Assembly (NCBI RefSeq): GCF_009711415.1
Contig: NZ_SMLZ01000112.1
Span: forward strand, 124,001 to 188,000
Length of the DNA stretch: 64,000 bases
Source: Roseibium denhamense
GTDB taxonomy: Bacteria; Pseudomonadota; Alphaproteobacteria; Rhizobiales; Stappiaceae
Direction: 5' to 3'
In this document: positions 42,438 through 51,926 of the stretch, in pieces
Numbering within the stretch: the first letter of the stretch is position 1
How the letters are laid out: every line of letters starts with the position of its first letter
Program-made: the position numbers and the translations under genes
The notes under the pieces: generated by a model
Database searches by the model: none
Told to the model about the DNA's origin: nothing
The model's input: only the letters and a program-made list of their open reading frames with translations

Positions 42438-43982
42438 GTGCGGCAGCCGGTACACATTGTTTGGTTCAAGAAAGATCTTAGGGTTTATGACCATGCCGCG
42501 CTAAAGCGCGCATCGTTACGTGGCCCGGCTCTGCCTCTCTACATTGTAGAGCCGGACCTTTGGTCTCAGCCCGACATGTCCGGCAGGCATTATGCATTCC
42601 TGCTGGAAAGCCTTGACTGTCTTCGGAACGAATTGGCCCGTCTTGGCCAACCCCTGATCATTCGAACAGGACCGGTGACATCGGTCCTGGAGTCTATCCG
42701 GTCCCGATATCCCGTAGCCGGTCTTTGGTCCCATGAAGAGACCGGGAATGCGTGGACATACGAGCGCGACAAACAGGTCGCGGCGTGGTGCCGCAACCAC
42801 GGTGTACCCTGGACCGAATGCCGTCAAACCGGCGTGATCCGCGGTTTGATAAACCGGAATGGATGGGCCTCCCGCTGGGATGGCTTTATGGGCGAGATGC
42901 CGGTTGACGCACCACAACTCTCTCCTCTCGAACAATTGGATCTAGGGGAGCCACCGGCCGCCCAATCTCTTGGCCTTGCCGATGATGCCTGCCCGGGCCG
43001 GCAGACGGGCGGCCGGCGCGCTGCCTTCACGACACTGCAGAGTTTTCTCCACGAACGGGGCAAGTCTTACCGCGCAGCCATGGCGACACCGCTGAAAGCC
43101 TTTTCGGCCTGTTCGCGCTTGTCACCGTATTTTGCATTCGGGACCTTGTCGCTTCGTGAAGCCGCCCAGGCGACCTGGGAGCGCCAGCGGGACCTCAAAA
43201 AGTCCGATTTTCCGGGGCGCACCACGTGGCAGGGCGCGATGCAGTCGTTTTCCGGGCGGCTGCATTGGCATTGCCATTTCATGCAGAAGCTTGAAAACGA
43301 GCCGCGTCTTGAGTTTGAAAACCTCCATAAGGCGTACGACGGATTGCGGCCCGAGATACCGAACCGGGAAAGGCTCACCGCATGGCAAGACGGGGAAACC
43401 GGGCTGCCCTTTGTCGATGCCTGCATGCGTGCCTTGACCGCCACCGGCTGGATGAATTTCCGCATGAGGGCGATGCTGGTTGCCGTCTCCAGCTATCATT
43501 TGTGGCTCGACTGGCGGCAGCCGGGCTTGCACCTTGCCCGTCTTTTTACCGACTACGAGCCCGGCATTCACTGGCCGCAAGTGCAGATGCAATCTGGGAC
43601 GACAGGGATTAACACAATCCGGATTTACAACCCCATCAAGCAGGGAATTGACCAGGATCCCGATGGCCAGTTTGTGCGCCAGTGGCTCCCGGAACTCATA
43701 GACATCGATACGGCATTTATTCACACGCCGTGGAAAGCCCCGAACGCTGGGAAAGTGTTGGGAAAGAGCTACCCCTTTCCAGTCGTCGACTACCTGAGTG
43801 CCGCGAAACAAGCCCGGGAGAAGGTCTGGGCAATCCGCAAATCCAATACCTATGTGGAACAAGCCCGTGGCATTCAGGACCGGCACGGCAGCCGCAAAAG
43901 TGGCATCCCGATGCGCGGCGCAACCACCGCCAGAAAAAAATCAAAGCCCGCTCATCCGGACCAAAAGGATCTTTTCGGGTAA
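42438..43982 (+). CDS. Cryptochrome / deoxyribodipyrimidine photolyase family protein
   Basis: A 514-residue flavoprotein. The photolyase alpha/beta domain begins [17 protein letters not shown] (about 7-23); the FAD-binding helical domain has [34 protein letters not shown] (about 317-336) and [14 protein letters not shown]. The start is a GTG with AGGAG 5 bases upstream; an earlier frame inside mmcB has no such site. Light-driven repair of pyrimidine dimers is the family function, but a cryptochrome-like sensing role cannot be excluded. DUF2256 follows. Confidence 0.9.
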   Translation: MRQPVHIVWFKKDLRVYDHAALKRASLRGPALPLYIVEPDLWSQPDMSGRHYAFLLESLDCLRNELARLGQPLIIRTGPVTSVLESIRSRYPVAGLWSHEETGNAWTYERDKQVAAWCRNHGVPWTECRQTGVIRGLINRNGWASRWDGFMGEMPVDAPQLSPLEQLDLGEPPAAQSLGLADDACPGRQTGGRRAAFTTLQSFLHERGKSYRAAMATPLKAFSACSRLSPYFAFGTLSLREAAQATWERQRDLKKSDFPGRTTWQGAMQSFSGRLHWHCHFMQKLENEPRLEFENLHKAYDGLRPEIPNRERLTAWQDGETGLPFVDACMRALTATGWMNFRMRAMLVAVSSYHLWLDWRQPGLHLARLFTDYEPGIHWPQVQMQSGTTGINTIRIYNPIKQGIDQDPDGQFVRQWLPELIDIDTAFIHTPWKAPNAGKVLGKSYPFPVVDYLSAAKQAREKVWAIRKSNTYVEQARGIQDRHGSRKSGIPMRGATTARKKSKPAHPDQKDLFG

Positions 43983-43987
43983 CCCTC

Positions 43988-44152
43988 ATGAAAGCGCGCA
44001 GGAAATCCGAGCTCCCTCAAAAGACCTGCATGACCTGCGGGCGCCCCTTTACTTGGCGGAAGAAATGGGAGCGGGATTGGGAAAATGTGAAATACTGTTC
44101 TGAAAGATGCCGGCGGCAGCGGGCGACACCGCCAGCCACCACCCAATCTTGA
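43988..44152 (+). CDS. DUF2256 zinc-ribbon-like small protein
   Basis: A 54-residue protein five bases after the photolyase stop. Four cysteines ([10 protein letters not shown] and [11 protein letters not shown]) form a compact zinc-binding pair, with the Trp-rich [12 protein letters not shown] between. DUF2256 genes are commonly found beside photolyase/cryptochrome genes. Function unknown; it may help load cofactor or bind DNA. Confidence 0.88.
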   Translation: MKARRKSELPQKTCMTCGRPFTWRKKWERDWENVKYCSERCRRQRATPPATTQS

Positions 44153-44178
44153 CGCATTCCATGCAGCCAAGATCTTCA

Positions 44179-44214
44179 GAGAATCTGGCCTTCTATGCTG
44201 AATGCCAGATTCTC
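44179..44214. terminator. Hairpin between DUF2256 and xylA (convergent)
   Basis: GAGAATCTGGC (44179-44189) and GCCAGATTCTC (44204-44214) form an 11-bp stem with a 14-base loop. On the plus strand it is followed by CAGGTTTTT, so it can end the photolyase operon and perhaps xylBA from the other side. Confidence 0.6.
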
Positions 44215-44221
44215 CAGGTTT

Positions 44222-45541
44222 TTAAACAAAGAGATTGACCAGGCTTTCCAGATATTCCTGTTTGCCGGAAACCGGTTGCGGCTCCAGGTCTTTTGAGTGC
44301 ACGCGCTCCGCCAGTTCTTCCAACGAGCTGCCGCCGTTCAGAATTTTCTGGTTTTCCGGTTTTTGCCAGCCGGCATAGCGCTCATCCACGAACTCCTTGA
44401 GCCGGCCGTCTTCAATCATGGCGGCAGCCGCCTTCAGGCCGCGCGCAATTGCATCCGCGGAACCGACGTGCGCTTGAATCAGGTCTAGCGGATCAATGGA
44501 CTGGCGCCGCAGCTTGGCGTCAAAATTCGTGCCCCCGGAGGAAAAGCCACCGGCCATAAGGATTTCGTAATAAGCCAGTGCCAGTTCCGGAACATTCATG
44601 CCGAAATGATCGGTATCCCAACCGCACTGGTAATCGTTCCGGTTCATGTCCACGGACCCGAAAATGCCAAGCGAACGCGCCATATGCAGTTCGTGTTCAA
44701 ATGAGTGACCGGCAAGGATTGCGTGCCCCTGCTCGATGTTCATTTTGACTTCGTTTTCAAGCCCATAGCGTTTCAAAAATCCATAAACTGTCGCAACGTC
44801 ATAATCGTATTGGTGCTTGGACGGTTCCTGTGGTTTCGGCTCAATGAGGATTGTGCCGCCAAACCCGATCTTGTGCTTGTATTCCACAACCATGGTCAGG
44901 AAACGTCCAAACTGATCCATTTCATGACCGATGTTAGTATTGAGCAACGTCTCGTAGCCTTCGCGGCCGCCCCACAGAACGTAATTCTCGCCGCCAAGGC
45001 GATGGGTCACATCCATGGCGTTTTTGACCTGTGCCGCAGCGTAAGCGAACACATCCGGGTTTGGATTGGTTGCCGCCCCGCTCATAAAGCGGCGGTTGGA
45101 GAACATGTTGGCCGTGCCCCAAAGCAACTTGATGCCGGTCTCAGCCATTTTCTTTTCAAAGATGTCCGCGATGGCATTCACATTGGCATTGCTTTCAGCA
45201 AGCGTTGCCCCTTCCGGCGCGATATCGCGGTCATGGAAGGTAAAAAACGGCATTCCGAGGATCTGGAACATCTCAAAGGCAACATCTGCCTTCAACCTTG
45301 CCTGCGCCATCGGATCACCGCCAGCGGCCATCCAGGACCGCATGAAGGTCTCGCCGCCGAATGGATCGGTCCCGGGCCAGCAGAAGTTATGCCAATAGCA
45401 AACCGCAAAGCGCAGGTGCTCTTCCATGCGCTTTCCGAAAACAACTTCATCCTTGTTGTAGTGGCGGTAGGTCAGCGGATCCTTGCTGTCCGGACCGGCA
45501 TACCGGACCGGCTGTAGATCACCGAAGAAGCCCGTGCTCAT
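44222..45541 (-). CDS. xylA: Xylose isomerase
   Basis: A 439-residue TIM-barrel enzyme converting D-xylose to D-xylulose. Typical motifs: [19 protein letters not shown] (about 48-66), [36 protein letters not shown] and [16 protein letters not shown]. Start [10 protein letters not shown] is standard for the family. It follows xylB by 11 bases, forming xylBA; a terminator-like hairpin lies downstream. Confidence 0.96.
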   Translation of the reverse strand: MSTGFFGDLQPVRYAGPDSKDPLTYRHYNKDEVVFGKRMEEHLRFAVCYWHNFCWPGTDPFGGETFMRSWMAAGGDPMAQARLKADVAFEMFQILGMPFFTFHDRDIAPEGATLAESNANVNAIADIFEKKMAETGIKLLWGTANMFSNRRFMSGAATNPNPDVFAYAAAQVKNAMDVTHRLGGENYVLWGGREGYETLLNTNIGHEMDQFGRFLTMVVEYKHKIGFGGTILIEPKPQEPSKHQYDYDVATVYGFLKRYGLENEVKMNIEQGHAILAGHSFEHELHMARSLGIFGSVDMNRNDYQCGWDTDHFGMNVPELALAYYEILMAGGFSSGGTNFDAKLRRQSIDPLDLIQAHVGSADAIARGLKAAAAMIEDGRLKEFVDERYAGWQKPENQKILNGGSSLEELAERVHSKDLEPQPVSGKQEYLESLVNLFV

Positions 45542-45552
45542 TGATAGTCTCC

Positions 45553-47004
45553 TCAAAACCCGGCTTGCTTGATTGCCGGATACAGATTGCGCCATTGGCT
45601 GTACGCCTCGGCATAGGATTGGGTTAGGGTCGGATTAGGGTCGATACTTGTCTTCAGAGCAGGCCGTTCGAAAACGCCGCGCGTTTCACCCAGTGCAGCC
45701 GCCTGCGCGAGACGGGCAGCCCCCAGAGACGCCCCGAAATCGCCGTCGATGGGCACGTCAACGGAGACCCCCAGAATGCTGGCGATTATTTCAAGCCAAG
45801 TGTCTGATCTTGACCCGCCGCCAACCGCCAGAACCCGGTCCACTTGTGTTCCCGCAACGCTCAAAGCCTCAAGACAGTCCTTCAAGGCGAAGGCGACCCC
45901 ATCCAGGACTGCATGCGTGAGCGCAGTGTTGTCGGTTTCGTGAGATATGCCGTAAAAGCCTGCGCGGATTTTGACGTCATTATGCGGTGTGCGTTCACCG
46001 CCCAGATAGGGCAGGAAGGAAACGGGTGACGGACCATCAACCTTCCCAAGGGCACCCGTCAGTTCGGATGCTGGCGTATTCAAGGTCTTTGAGAGCCAGT
46101 TCAAACTGTCGGTCGCCGAAAGGATCACGCCCATCTGATGCCAGGTTTCCGGAACCGCATGGCAAAAGGCGTGAACCGCGCTCTCCACATTCGGAGAAAA
46201 TGCCGAGTTGGTAACGAATAGGACGCCGGATGTCCCCAGAGACACAAAGGCTGAGCCCGGCTCGACTGCTCCGACACCACAGGCCGAAGCGGCATTGTCT
46301 CCGCCGCCACCAGCGACAACCGGCGGGGCTTCAAAGCACCAGCGGCTACAGAGGTCGCCCGTTACTGTGCCAGAAATCTCCGACCCTTCAACCAGGCGGG
46401 GCATGTTGTCTCGCGTAAGTCCCGTTGCTGCGAGCAGTTTAACGCTCCAGTCCCGTTTGGCGACGTCGAGCCACAAGGTCCCGGCGCTATCAGACATGTC
46501 GCCCACATACTCGCCGGTCAGCTTAAAGCGGACATAATCCTTCGGGAGCACGACCATTTTGGTCTTTGCAAACACATCCGGCTCATTTTCGCGAACCCAC
46601 TGCAATTTCGGCGCGGTGAAACCGGGCATCACCCGATTCCCGCCCAGCGTCAGAAATCCCGGTTCGCGTGCTTCCAGCTCCGCACATTGCGCCCCCGAAC
46701 GTCCGTCATTCCACAAAATGCATGGCCTGAGCGGTTTCCCGGCAGCATCAAGAAGGGTTGCCCCGTGCATGTGACCGGACAGGCCAATGGCCTTGACCGC
46801 CGCAAATTCTGCAGGTGCTCTTGCTTTCAGGGCATCCAACACGGTTTCACAGGCCAACCACCAGCTCTCAGGATCCTGTTCTGACCACCCAGGATGAGGC
46901 CGTTCGACCGTCAACTCAGCCGTTTGGGATGAAATAAGATCCTGGTCTTCATTCAGCAGAATCGCCTTGACCGAGCTGGTCCCAATATCCAGGCCAATAT
47001 ACAT
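45553..47004 (-). CDS. xylB: Xylulokinase
   Basis: A 483-residue FGGY kinase phosphorylating D-xylulose to xylulose-5-phosphate. The N-terminal phosphate loop [19 protein letters not shown] and the C-terminal [21 protein letters not shown] are diagnostic. It starts the xylBA unit and has a T-tract/GATC/A-tract motif just upstream resembling one before xylF. Confidence 0.95.
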   Translation of the reverse strand: MYIGLDIGTSSVKAILLNEDQDLISSQTAELTVERPHPGWSEQDPESWWLACETVLDALKARAPAEFAAVKAIGLSGHMHGATLLDAAGKPLRPCILWNDGRSGAQCAELEAREPGFLTLGGNRVMPGFTAPKLQWVRENEPDVFAKTKMVVLPKDYVRFKLTGEYVGDMSDSAGTLWLDVAKRDWSVKLLAATGLTRDNMPRLVEGSEISGTVTGDLCSRWCFEAPPVVAGGGGDNAASACGVGAVEPGSAFVSLGTSGVLFVTNSAFSPNVESAVHAFCHAVPETWHQMGVILSATDSLNWLSKTLNTPASELTGALGKVDGPSPVSFLPYLGGERTPHNDVKIRAGFYGISHETDNTALTHAVLDGVAFALKDCLEALSVAGTQVDRVLAVGGGSRSDTWLEIIASILGVSVDVPIDGDFGASLGAARLAQAAALGETRGVFERPALKTSIDPNPTLTQSYAEAYSQWRNLYPAIKQAGF

Positions 47005-47019
47005 GAGGTGCGTTCCTCA

Positions 47020-47035
47020 TTTTTGATCCAAAAAA
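47020..47035. promoter_or_regulatory. Candidate XylR operator before xylB
   Basis: TTTTTGATCCAAAAAA lies 16 bases upstream of xylB. It is a roughly symmetric T-tract/GATC/A-tract element; its reverse strand reads TTTTTTGGATCAAAAA, much like the element at 50502-50524 before xylF. A ROK repressor of this locus is the natural binder. Confidence 0.5.
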
Positions 47036-47143
47036 CTGCCGCGCCCGGTTTCCCGGCCCCGGCTTTGCTAGAAACTTGTGGCTTACCAAAACTGGCAGCA
47101 GCACAAGTGCGGGTCTGCGGCAGACCGCAGACCCAAACTATTT

Positions 47144-47932
47144 TTAGTCGCCCGCACCGTCATCAGCAAGCGCACCCGGGCCCGGCGTCGCACCGGCAGG
47201 ACACTTGCCGAGGATGATCATCCCGAGCACATCGTCATCGGTCACGTCCGTGGTTTTGGCAGTCCCGACCAACTGGCCGTTTTTCATGACGGCAATCCGG
47301 TCACACAACTGGAATACGTCGTGGATGTCATGGCTGATCAGGAAGATGCCAAGTCCCTGCTTCTTCAACTCCTGAATCAATTCCGCAACCATTTGCGTCT
47401 CATGGACACCTAGCGCAGCGGTCGGCTCGTCCATGATCAGGATCTTGGCATTGAAGTAGACCGCACGGGCAATGGCAACAGACTGGCGCTGCCCGCCCGA
47501 TAGCGCTTTTACGGGTGCATGGAACTTTTTGAAGTTGGGATTCAACCGCCCCATGATCTTGCGGGTTTCAGCTTCCATCGCATCGTCATCGACAAAGCCA
47601 AGCGGCGATGTCAGTTCGCGGCCGAGAAACAGGTTCGAGGCGGCGTCGAGATTGTCCGCAAGCGCAAGCGTTTGGTAGATCGTCTCGATGTTGTGGTGAC
47701 GCGCATCGCGCGGCGAGTGGATATGCGCCTGGTCCCCATTGATCAGGATCTCGCCGCTATCGGCTTTGTAGGCGCCGGACAGGATCTTGATCAGCGTCGA
47801 TTTTCCGGCGCCATTGTGGCCAAGAAGCCCAACCACTTCGCCCGGGTACAAATCAACCGACACATGATCAACGGCGCGCACTCCGCCGAAGGAAATGCAC
47901 ATGTCCTTCATTTCTACGAGTGGAGTTGCCAT
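47144..47932 (-). CDS. xylG: Xylose ABC transporter ATP-binding protein (single cassette)
   Basis: A 262-residue ATPase. Walker [17 protein letters not shown] (about 35-50), signature [15 protein letters not shown] (about 142-156), Walker [14 protein letters not shown]. It has only one ABC cassette, whereas E. coli XylG has two, so two copies presumably form the dimer (FrcA-like form). It starts 3 bases after the permease stop in xylFHG order. Confidence 0.9.
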   Translation of the reverse strand: MATPLVEMKDMCISFGGVRAVDHVSVDLYPGEVVGLLGHNGAGKSTLIKILSGAYKADSGEILINGDQAHIHSPRDARHHNIETIYQTLALADNLDAASNLFLGRELTSPLGFVDDDAMEAETRKIMGRLNPNFKKFHAPVKALSGGQRQSVAIARAVYFNAKILIMDEPTAALGVHETQMVAELIQELKKQGLGIFLISHDIHDVFQLCDRIAVMKNGQLVGTAKTTDVTDDDVLGMIILGKCPAGATPGPGALADDGAGD

Positions 47933-47935
47933 GGA

Positions 47936-49225
47936 TCAGTCTCCGGTGCGTTTGCGGTAGATGATGTCGACAAGGACGGCAATGACCAGAACGACCCCGA
48001 CAACGATGTTCTGGAGCGGAGCATCCACGCCAACCATTGCCATTCCCGACTGCAGGGACTGCATGATCAGGGCGCCAAGAATTGCGCCATAGATCGTGCC
48101 GATGCCTCCGGCCAGGGCCGTTCCGCCGATGACGGCTGCCGCAATCACCCGCAGCTCGTCGAGCGTCCCGATATCATTTGTCGAAAATCCCAAACGGGCG
48201 GATGCGACAGCGGCCGCCAATGCACACAGGCCGCCCATGATCGCAAACACTTTGACGGTCAGGAACCGGGTGTTAATACCCGACAGTTCCGCCGCATCCG
48301 GGTTGCCGCCAGTTGCGAAGATGTAACGCCCGAGGCGTGTGCGGCGGGCCACAACCGTCATCACAATCGCCACGATGATCAGAAGCAACACGGAGTACGG
48401 AATTCCGTAGCCCATTGTCAGCCCCTCGGGAAGCGTTTCGCCCCGCGCTTCAAAGATGCGCCGCAAACGGGCCGCCGGGATCTCATAGGCGTTCAGGATC
48501 CAGACGAAACCAAGGATCGCTATCGTCGTGATCGCCGCCATGGTCGCCTCGGCCCAAAGGGGCTTTACGGGAAATCCGTGCGACGATTTACGGCGCCTTG
48601 AGGCAACCTGGAGCCAAAGAGCTGCAGCAACTGCGGCGATACCGAAAATCCACGAGGCGGTCTCGCCCATCGTGCCGCCGATGCCACCTATCATGGTGAA
48701 GGTCTCATCCAGCGGGCCGATCGTCTGGCCATTGGTGATGAACCAGGCGACATTCCGCCATACGAGCAGACCCCCAAGCGTCACGATAAAGGCCGGAATG
48801 CCGAGGTAACCGATCATCCAGCCTTGAAAGGCTCCGATCAGAACACCGACAATCACGCCTGCAACGATTGCAAGGATCCAGATGCCTGGATGCCCTAGCC
48901 CCAGAACGGCTGGCAAGACGTCTGTTTGGACAACAGCCATGACCGCAGCAACGGTCGCCAGTAGCGAGCCGACTGACAGATCAATGTGGCGTGTCACGAT
49001 AACGAACACCATACCGGTCGCCATGATCGCGACCGAAACGGTCTGGATGGTCAAATTGAATATGTTGCGCGGCGTCAGAAACCGGCCATCCGTGAACACA
49101 TTGAAAACCAGACACAGGACGATGAACGCCCCGATCATGCCCAACAGCCGTGTGTCGAGCTGTAAGGCGGCAAAGATGTTTCGTGCTGCCGGGCTCTTTG
49201 GCCCAGACAGTGCGGTGTCGGACAT
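47936..49225 (-). CDS. xylH: Xylose ABC transporter permease
   Basis: A 429-residue BPD-transport-2 (branched/ribose type) permease with about ten to twelve helices. Typical segments: TGMVFVIVTRHIDLSVGSLLA (about 72-92), IPAFIVTLGGLLVWRNVAWF, IFATGGNPDAAELSGINT and GGTALAGGIGTIYGAILGALIM. The start MSDTALSGPK removes a 23-residue leader. Partner of the single-cassette ATPase and the XylF-type binding protein. Confidence 0.92.
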   Translation of the reverse strand: MSDTALSGPKSPAARNIFAALQLDTRLLGMIGAFIVLCLVFNVFTDGRFLTPRNIFNLTIQTVSVAIMATGMVFVIVTRHIDLSVGSLLATVAAVMAVVQTDVLPAVLGLGHPGIWILAIVAGVIVGVLIGAFQGWMIGYLGIPAFIVTLGGLLVWRNVAWFITNGQTIGPLDETFTMIGGIGGTMGETASWIFGIAAVAAALWLQVASRRRKSSHGFPVKPLWAEATMAAITTIAILGFVWILNAYEIPAARLRRIFEARGETLPEGLTMGYGIPYSVLLLIIVAIVMTVVARRTRLGRYIFATGGNPDAAELSGINTRFLTVKVFAIMGGLCALAAAVASARLGFSTNDIGTLDELRVIAAAVIGGTALAGGIGTIYGAILGALIMQSLQSGMAMVGVDAPLQNIVVGVVLVIAVLVDIIYRKRTGD

Positions 49226-49313
49226 CGGGGTTACTCCTGCTTGGAGACCATTTTGCGTAAACGCCGGGTGGCCTGCCCCTCGGGAGACGGCCACACCAGC
49301 CTCCCTGATCTAA

Positions 49314-49345
49314 CGGCCCTGGTGAACCACCAGGGCCGCGTTTTT
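49314..49345. terminator. Hairpin between xylF and xylH
   Basis: CGGCCCTGGTG (49314-49324) and CACCAGGGCCG (49328-49338) make a perfect 11-bp stem with a 3-base loop, 21 bases after the xylF stop on the minus strand. The T-run (TTTTT) is on the plus-strand side only, so on the xyl transcript it probably stabilises the xylF message or causes partial termination. Confidence 0.65.
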
Positions 49346-49358
49346 ATCGTTATCGGGA

Positions 49359-50390
49359 TCAGTTACAAGGAGCCGGGCCGTTTTCAACGCCCTGGCAAAG
49401 ATCCGCTTGGGAGATCCAGCCAGCGTCAACGACGGCGGTGAGGTTGTCCTTCGTGACCGGGAGCGGTGCCAGGAACTTCGCCGTCAGTTCGGTGCCGGAC
49501 GGGGATGTCCATGAACCAGCACCGTCAACGGCACTCATCTCATCGCCGTTCGCCAAAGCGACTGCAATTTCACCAGCTGCCTTACCGAGTTCACGGGCAT
49601 CTTTCCAAACCGAAACAGTCTGAGTTCCCTTGGCAACACGGTTCAGGGCCGCATGGTCACCGTCCTGACCGGACACCGGAATACCTTCCATGCCCTGCGC
49701 TGTCAGCGCCGCAACAACACCGCCGGCAGTGCCGTCGTTGGAGGCGACAACGGCGTCGACATTGTTGTCATTGGCGGTCAGAATCTGTTCCATGTTCCGC
49801 TGCGCGTTAGCCGGCAACCAGCCGTCCGTATAGGCTTCACCAACGATCTTGATGTCACCAGAGTCGATGGCTGCCTGCAGGACTTCCTGCTGACCACCGC
49901 GCAGGAAGTCGGCATTCGGGTCGGTCGCAGACCCCTTGATCATCACATAGTTGCCTTTTGGCGCTGCCGCGAACACTTCGGCAGCCTGCATCCGGCCAAC
50001 TTCAACGTTGTCGAACGTGAGATAGAACGCGCGCTCGTCATCGATCAGGCGGTCATAGCCAACAACGGGGATGCCTTCATCAGCAGCAGCTTGAACAGCC
50101 GGGCCGATTGCCTGGGCGTCCTGCGCCAGGATGATCAATGCGTTTGCGCCTTGAGCGATCAAGGCCTCAACATCGGACAGCTGTTTTGCAGACGAGGATT
50201 GAGCGTCAGCTGAAATATACTGGGCACCGGCTGCCTCAAGGGCGCCTTTGATGGCTGCCTCATCGGTCTTCCAGCGTTCTTCCTGGAAATTGGACCAGCT
50301 TACGCCAACAACAATGTCATCCGCATTGGCTGCTGTAAGCGCGGTTGCGGACAGCAGGGCGCCCGCCAGCAAAGTGGTAATCTTACGCAT
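49359..50390 (-). CDS. xylF: D-xylose ABC transporter substrate-binding protein
   Basis: A 343-residue secreted protein of the ribose/xylose-binding type. Signal peptide MRKITTLLAGALLSATALTA, cleavage after ANA near residue 23. The mature part begins DDIVVGVSWSNFQEERWKTDE with VVGYDRLIDDERAFYLTFDN, a segment characteristic of XylF. First gene of xylFHG; divergent from the ROK regulator xylR. Confidence 0.94.
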   Translation of the reverse strand: MRKITTLLAGALLSATALTAANADDIVVGVSWSNFQEERWKTDEAAIKGALEAAGAQYISADAQSSSAKQLSDVEALIAQGANALIILAQDAQAIGPAVQAAADEGIPVVGYDRLIDDERAFYLTFDNVEVGRMQAAEVFAAAPKGNYVMIKGSATDPNADFLRGGQQEVLQAAIDSGDIKIVGEAYTDGWLPANAQRNMEQILTANDNNVDAVVASNDGTAGGVVAALTAQGMEGIPVSGQDGDHAALNRVAKGTQTVSVWKDARELGKAAGEIAVALANGDEMSAVDGAGSWTSPSGTELTAKFLAPLPVTKDNLTAVVDAGWISQADLCQGVENGPAPCN

Positions 50391-50501
50391 CGTGATGTTT
50401 CCTCCAATTGGCGAACCTCTTCTTTGAGTAGGTGCGCCGCAAAATGCGTCTATGTTGCAGGCGCTCACTCCTGCGCCTCGATTAGGACAACCATATTGTT
50501 A

Positions 50502-50524
50502 TTTTTTTTGGATCCCGAAAAAAA
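50502..50524. promoter_or_regulatory. Candidate XylR operator between xylF and xylR
   Basis: Eight T's, then GGATCCCG, then seven A's: an almost symmetric element in the 267-base divergent region, centred about 122 bases upstream of xylF and 145 upstream of xylR. It resembles the motif before xylB. Nothing else recognisable lies in the gap apart from the start codons' leaders. Confidence 0.5.
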
Positions 50525-50657
50525 GTTGCTCTAAAGCGCCGCTCCTGTCAACATGGTTTTATAAATCTCTGTCTCACAGACCGAAAAAACCGGCAATCAG
50601 GCAGGAAAACCGGGAGAAACCCGGTGCGGAGGAACCCATAGGAAGAGCTGAGCCAGC

Positions 50658-51926
50658 ATGACACGCAAGGCAGACCGGGATCAGATCCGGCGGCAGAACA
50701 GAAGTATTGTTCTACAAGCGCTGCGACGCAAAGGCCCGATGGCGCGGATCGACTTGGGCCAGCTCACGAGACTGAGTCCGGCCACGGTCACGGCCATTAC
50801 ATCCGACCTTCTCGACCAGCGCCTGATCGTCAGTCTTGAAACAGACGAACCCAAAACACCGCAGACACGGGGACGGCCTCGGACCCTGCTGCAATTGAAC
50901 CCTGATGCCGTTTACACGATCGGGATCCGCCTATCGGTCAATAACATCGACCTCTCCCTGGTCAATTTCGCCGGCGATGTCACCTACGGACAACGAACCC
51001 ATTTTGACAGCGCAACGGAAAATGCAGCCACCTTTCCCGCTCTGCTGATCTCTGCCATCCAAGCTTTTCTTGAAGAAGCCGACATCGATGCGGAGCGGGT
51101 GCGCGAGATCGGCGTTGCAGCCCAGGGGGTTGTAGAGACCGAAACAGGACTGGTGTCTTGGAGCCCAGCTTTTGCCGGGCGGAAAATTCCAATCGTTTCC
51201 CCCCTTCAAAAGGCGTTTTCAGCAGAGTGTTATGTCTCCAACGACACCAACATGATCACCGAAGCTCTGCATTGGTCCGACCCGGCACGCTATAGCGGAA
51301 CGTTTGCCGTAATCATGCTCGACTACGGCGTCGGGATGGGTCTTTACCTGAACAACAGGCTGTTTTCCGGAGCCAGCGGAACAGCCGCCGAATTCGGTCA
51401 TGCCAACCACCTGCCCGGCGGCGCGCTTTGCCGTTGCGGCAAGCGTGGGTGTCTGGAAGCCTATCTGTCGGACTATGCCCTGGTCCGCGCCGCCTTGCAT
51501 TTGCCGGATACCACTGATCCTGCCTCGATCAAAGCGGGTGTGGAAGGTCTGGCGCGCCTGATCGCGGCGGCCGGAAGCGGGGATGAAAATGCGCTGAAGG
51601 CTTTTTATGAAGCCGGCAGGGTTCTTGGGTACGGCCTTGCCCGTGTTGTTGCAATGATAGACCCCAAACGGGTCGTCTTGACCGGAGCTGCGATGCGCGC
51701 GTTCTCCTTCATGGAGAAGGGGATGTGGGAAGGTCTAGAAGAAGCGCTCGTGGAAGATCTGCGCAGCAATTTCTCCCTGGATGTCATGCCCTGGAACGAG
51801 GACTTCATCAGAACGGGCTTGATTGCCCAGTCGATGGAACGCCTTGACAAGGATTTCATGGGGCACGGCAGCGACGTGACCGAAAGGGCCGCACGCCCTG
51901 ATGAAGCGGAGGAGCTATCCGCATGA
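50658..51926 (+). CDS. xylR: ROK-family repressor of the xylose genes
   Basis: A 422-residue protein. The winged-helix N-terminus (about 12-62, IVLQALRRKGPMARIDLGQL) is followed by a ROK kinase-like domain (about 90-400). The ROK zinc motif LCRCGKRGCLEAYLS (about 255-269) and GVGMGLYLNNRLFSG are visible. XylR-type ROK repressors release DNA with xylose. It is divergent from xylF, and its last 4 bases overlap the start of the di-heme gene, so all three plus-strand genes form one operon. Confidence 0.92.
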   Translation: MTRKADRDQIRRQNRSIVLQALRRKGPMARIDLGQLTRLSPATVTAITSDLLDQRLIVSLETDEPKTPQTRGRPRTLLQLNPDAVYTIGIRLSVNNIDLSLVNFAGDVTYGQRTHFDSATENAATFPALLISAIQAFLEEADIDAERVREIGVAAQGVVETETGLVSWSPAFAGRKIPIVSPLQKAFSAECYVSNDTNMITEALHWSDPARYSGTFAVIMLDYGVGMGLYLNNRLFSGASGTAAEFGHANHLPGGALCRCGKRGCLEAYLSDYALVRAALHLPDTTDPASIKAGVEGLARLIAAAGSGDENALKAFYEAGRVLGYGLARVVAMIDPKRVVLTGAAMRAFSFMEKGMWEGLEEALVEDLRSNFSLDVMPWNEDFIRTGLIAQSMERLDKDFMGHGSDVTERAARPDEAEELSA

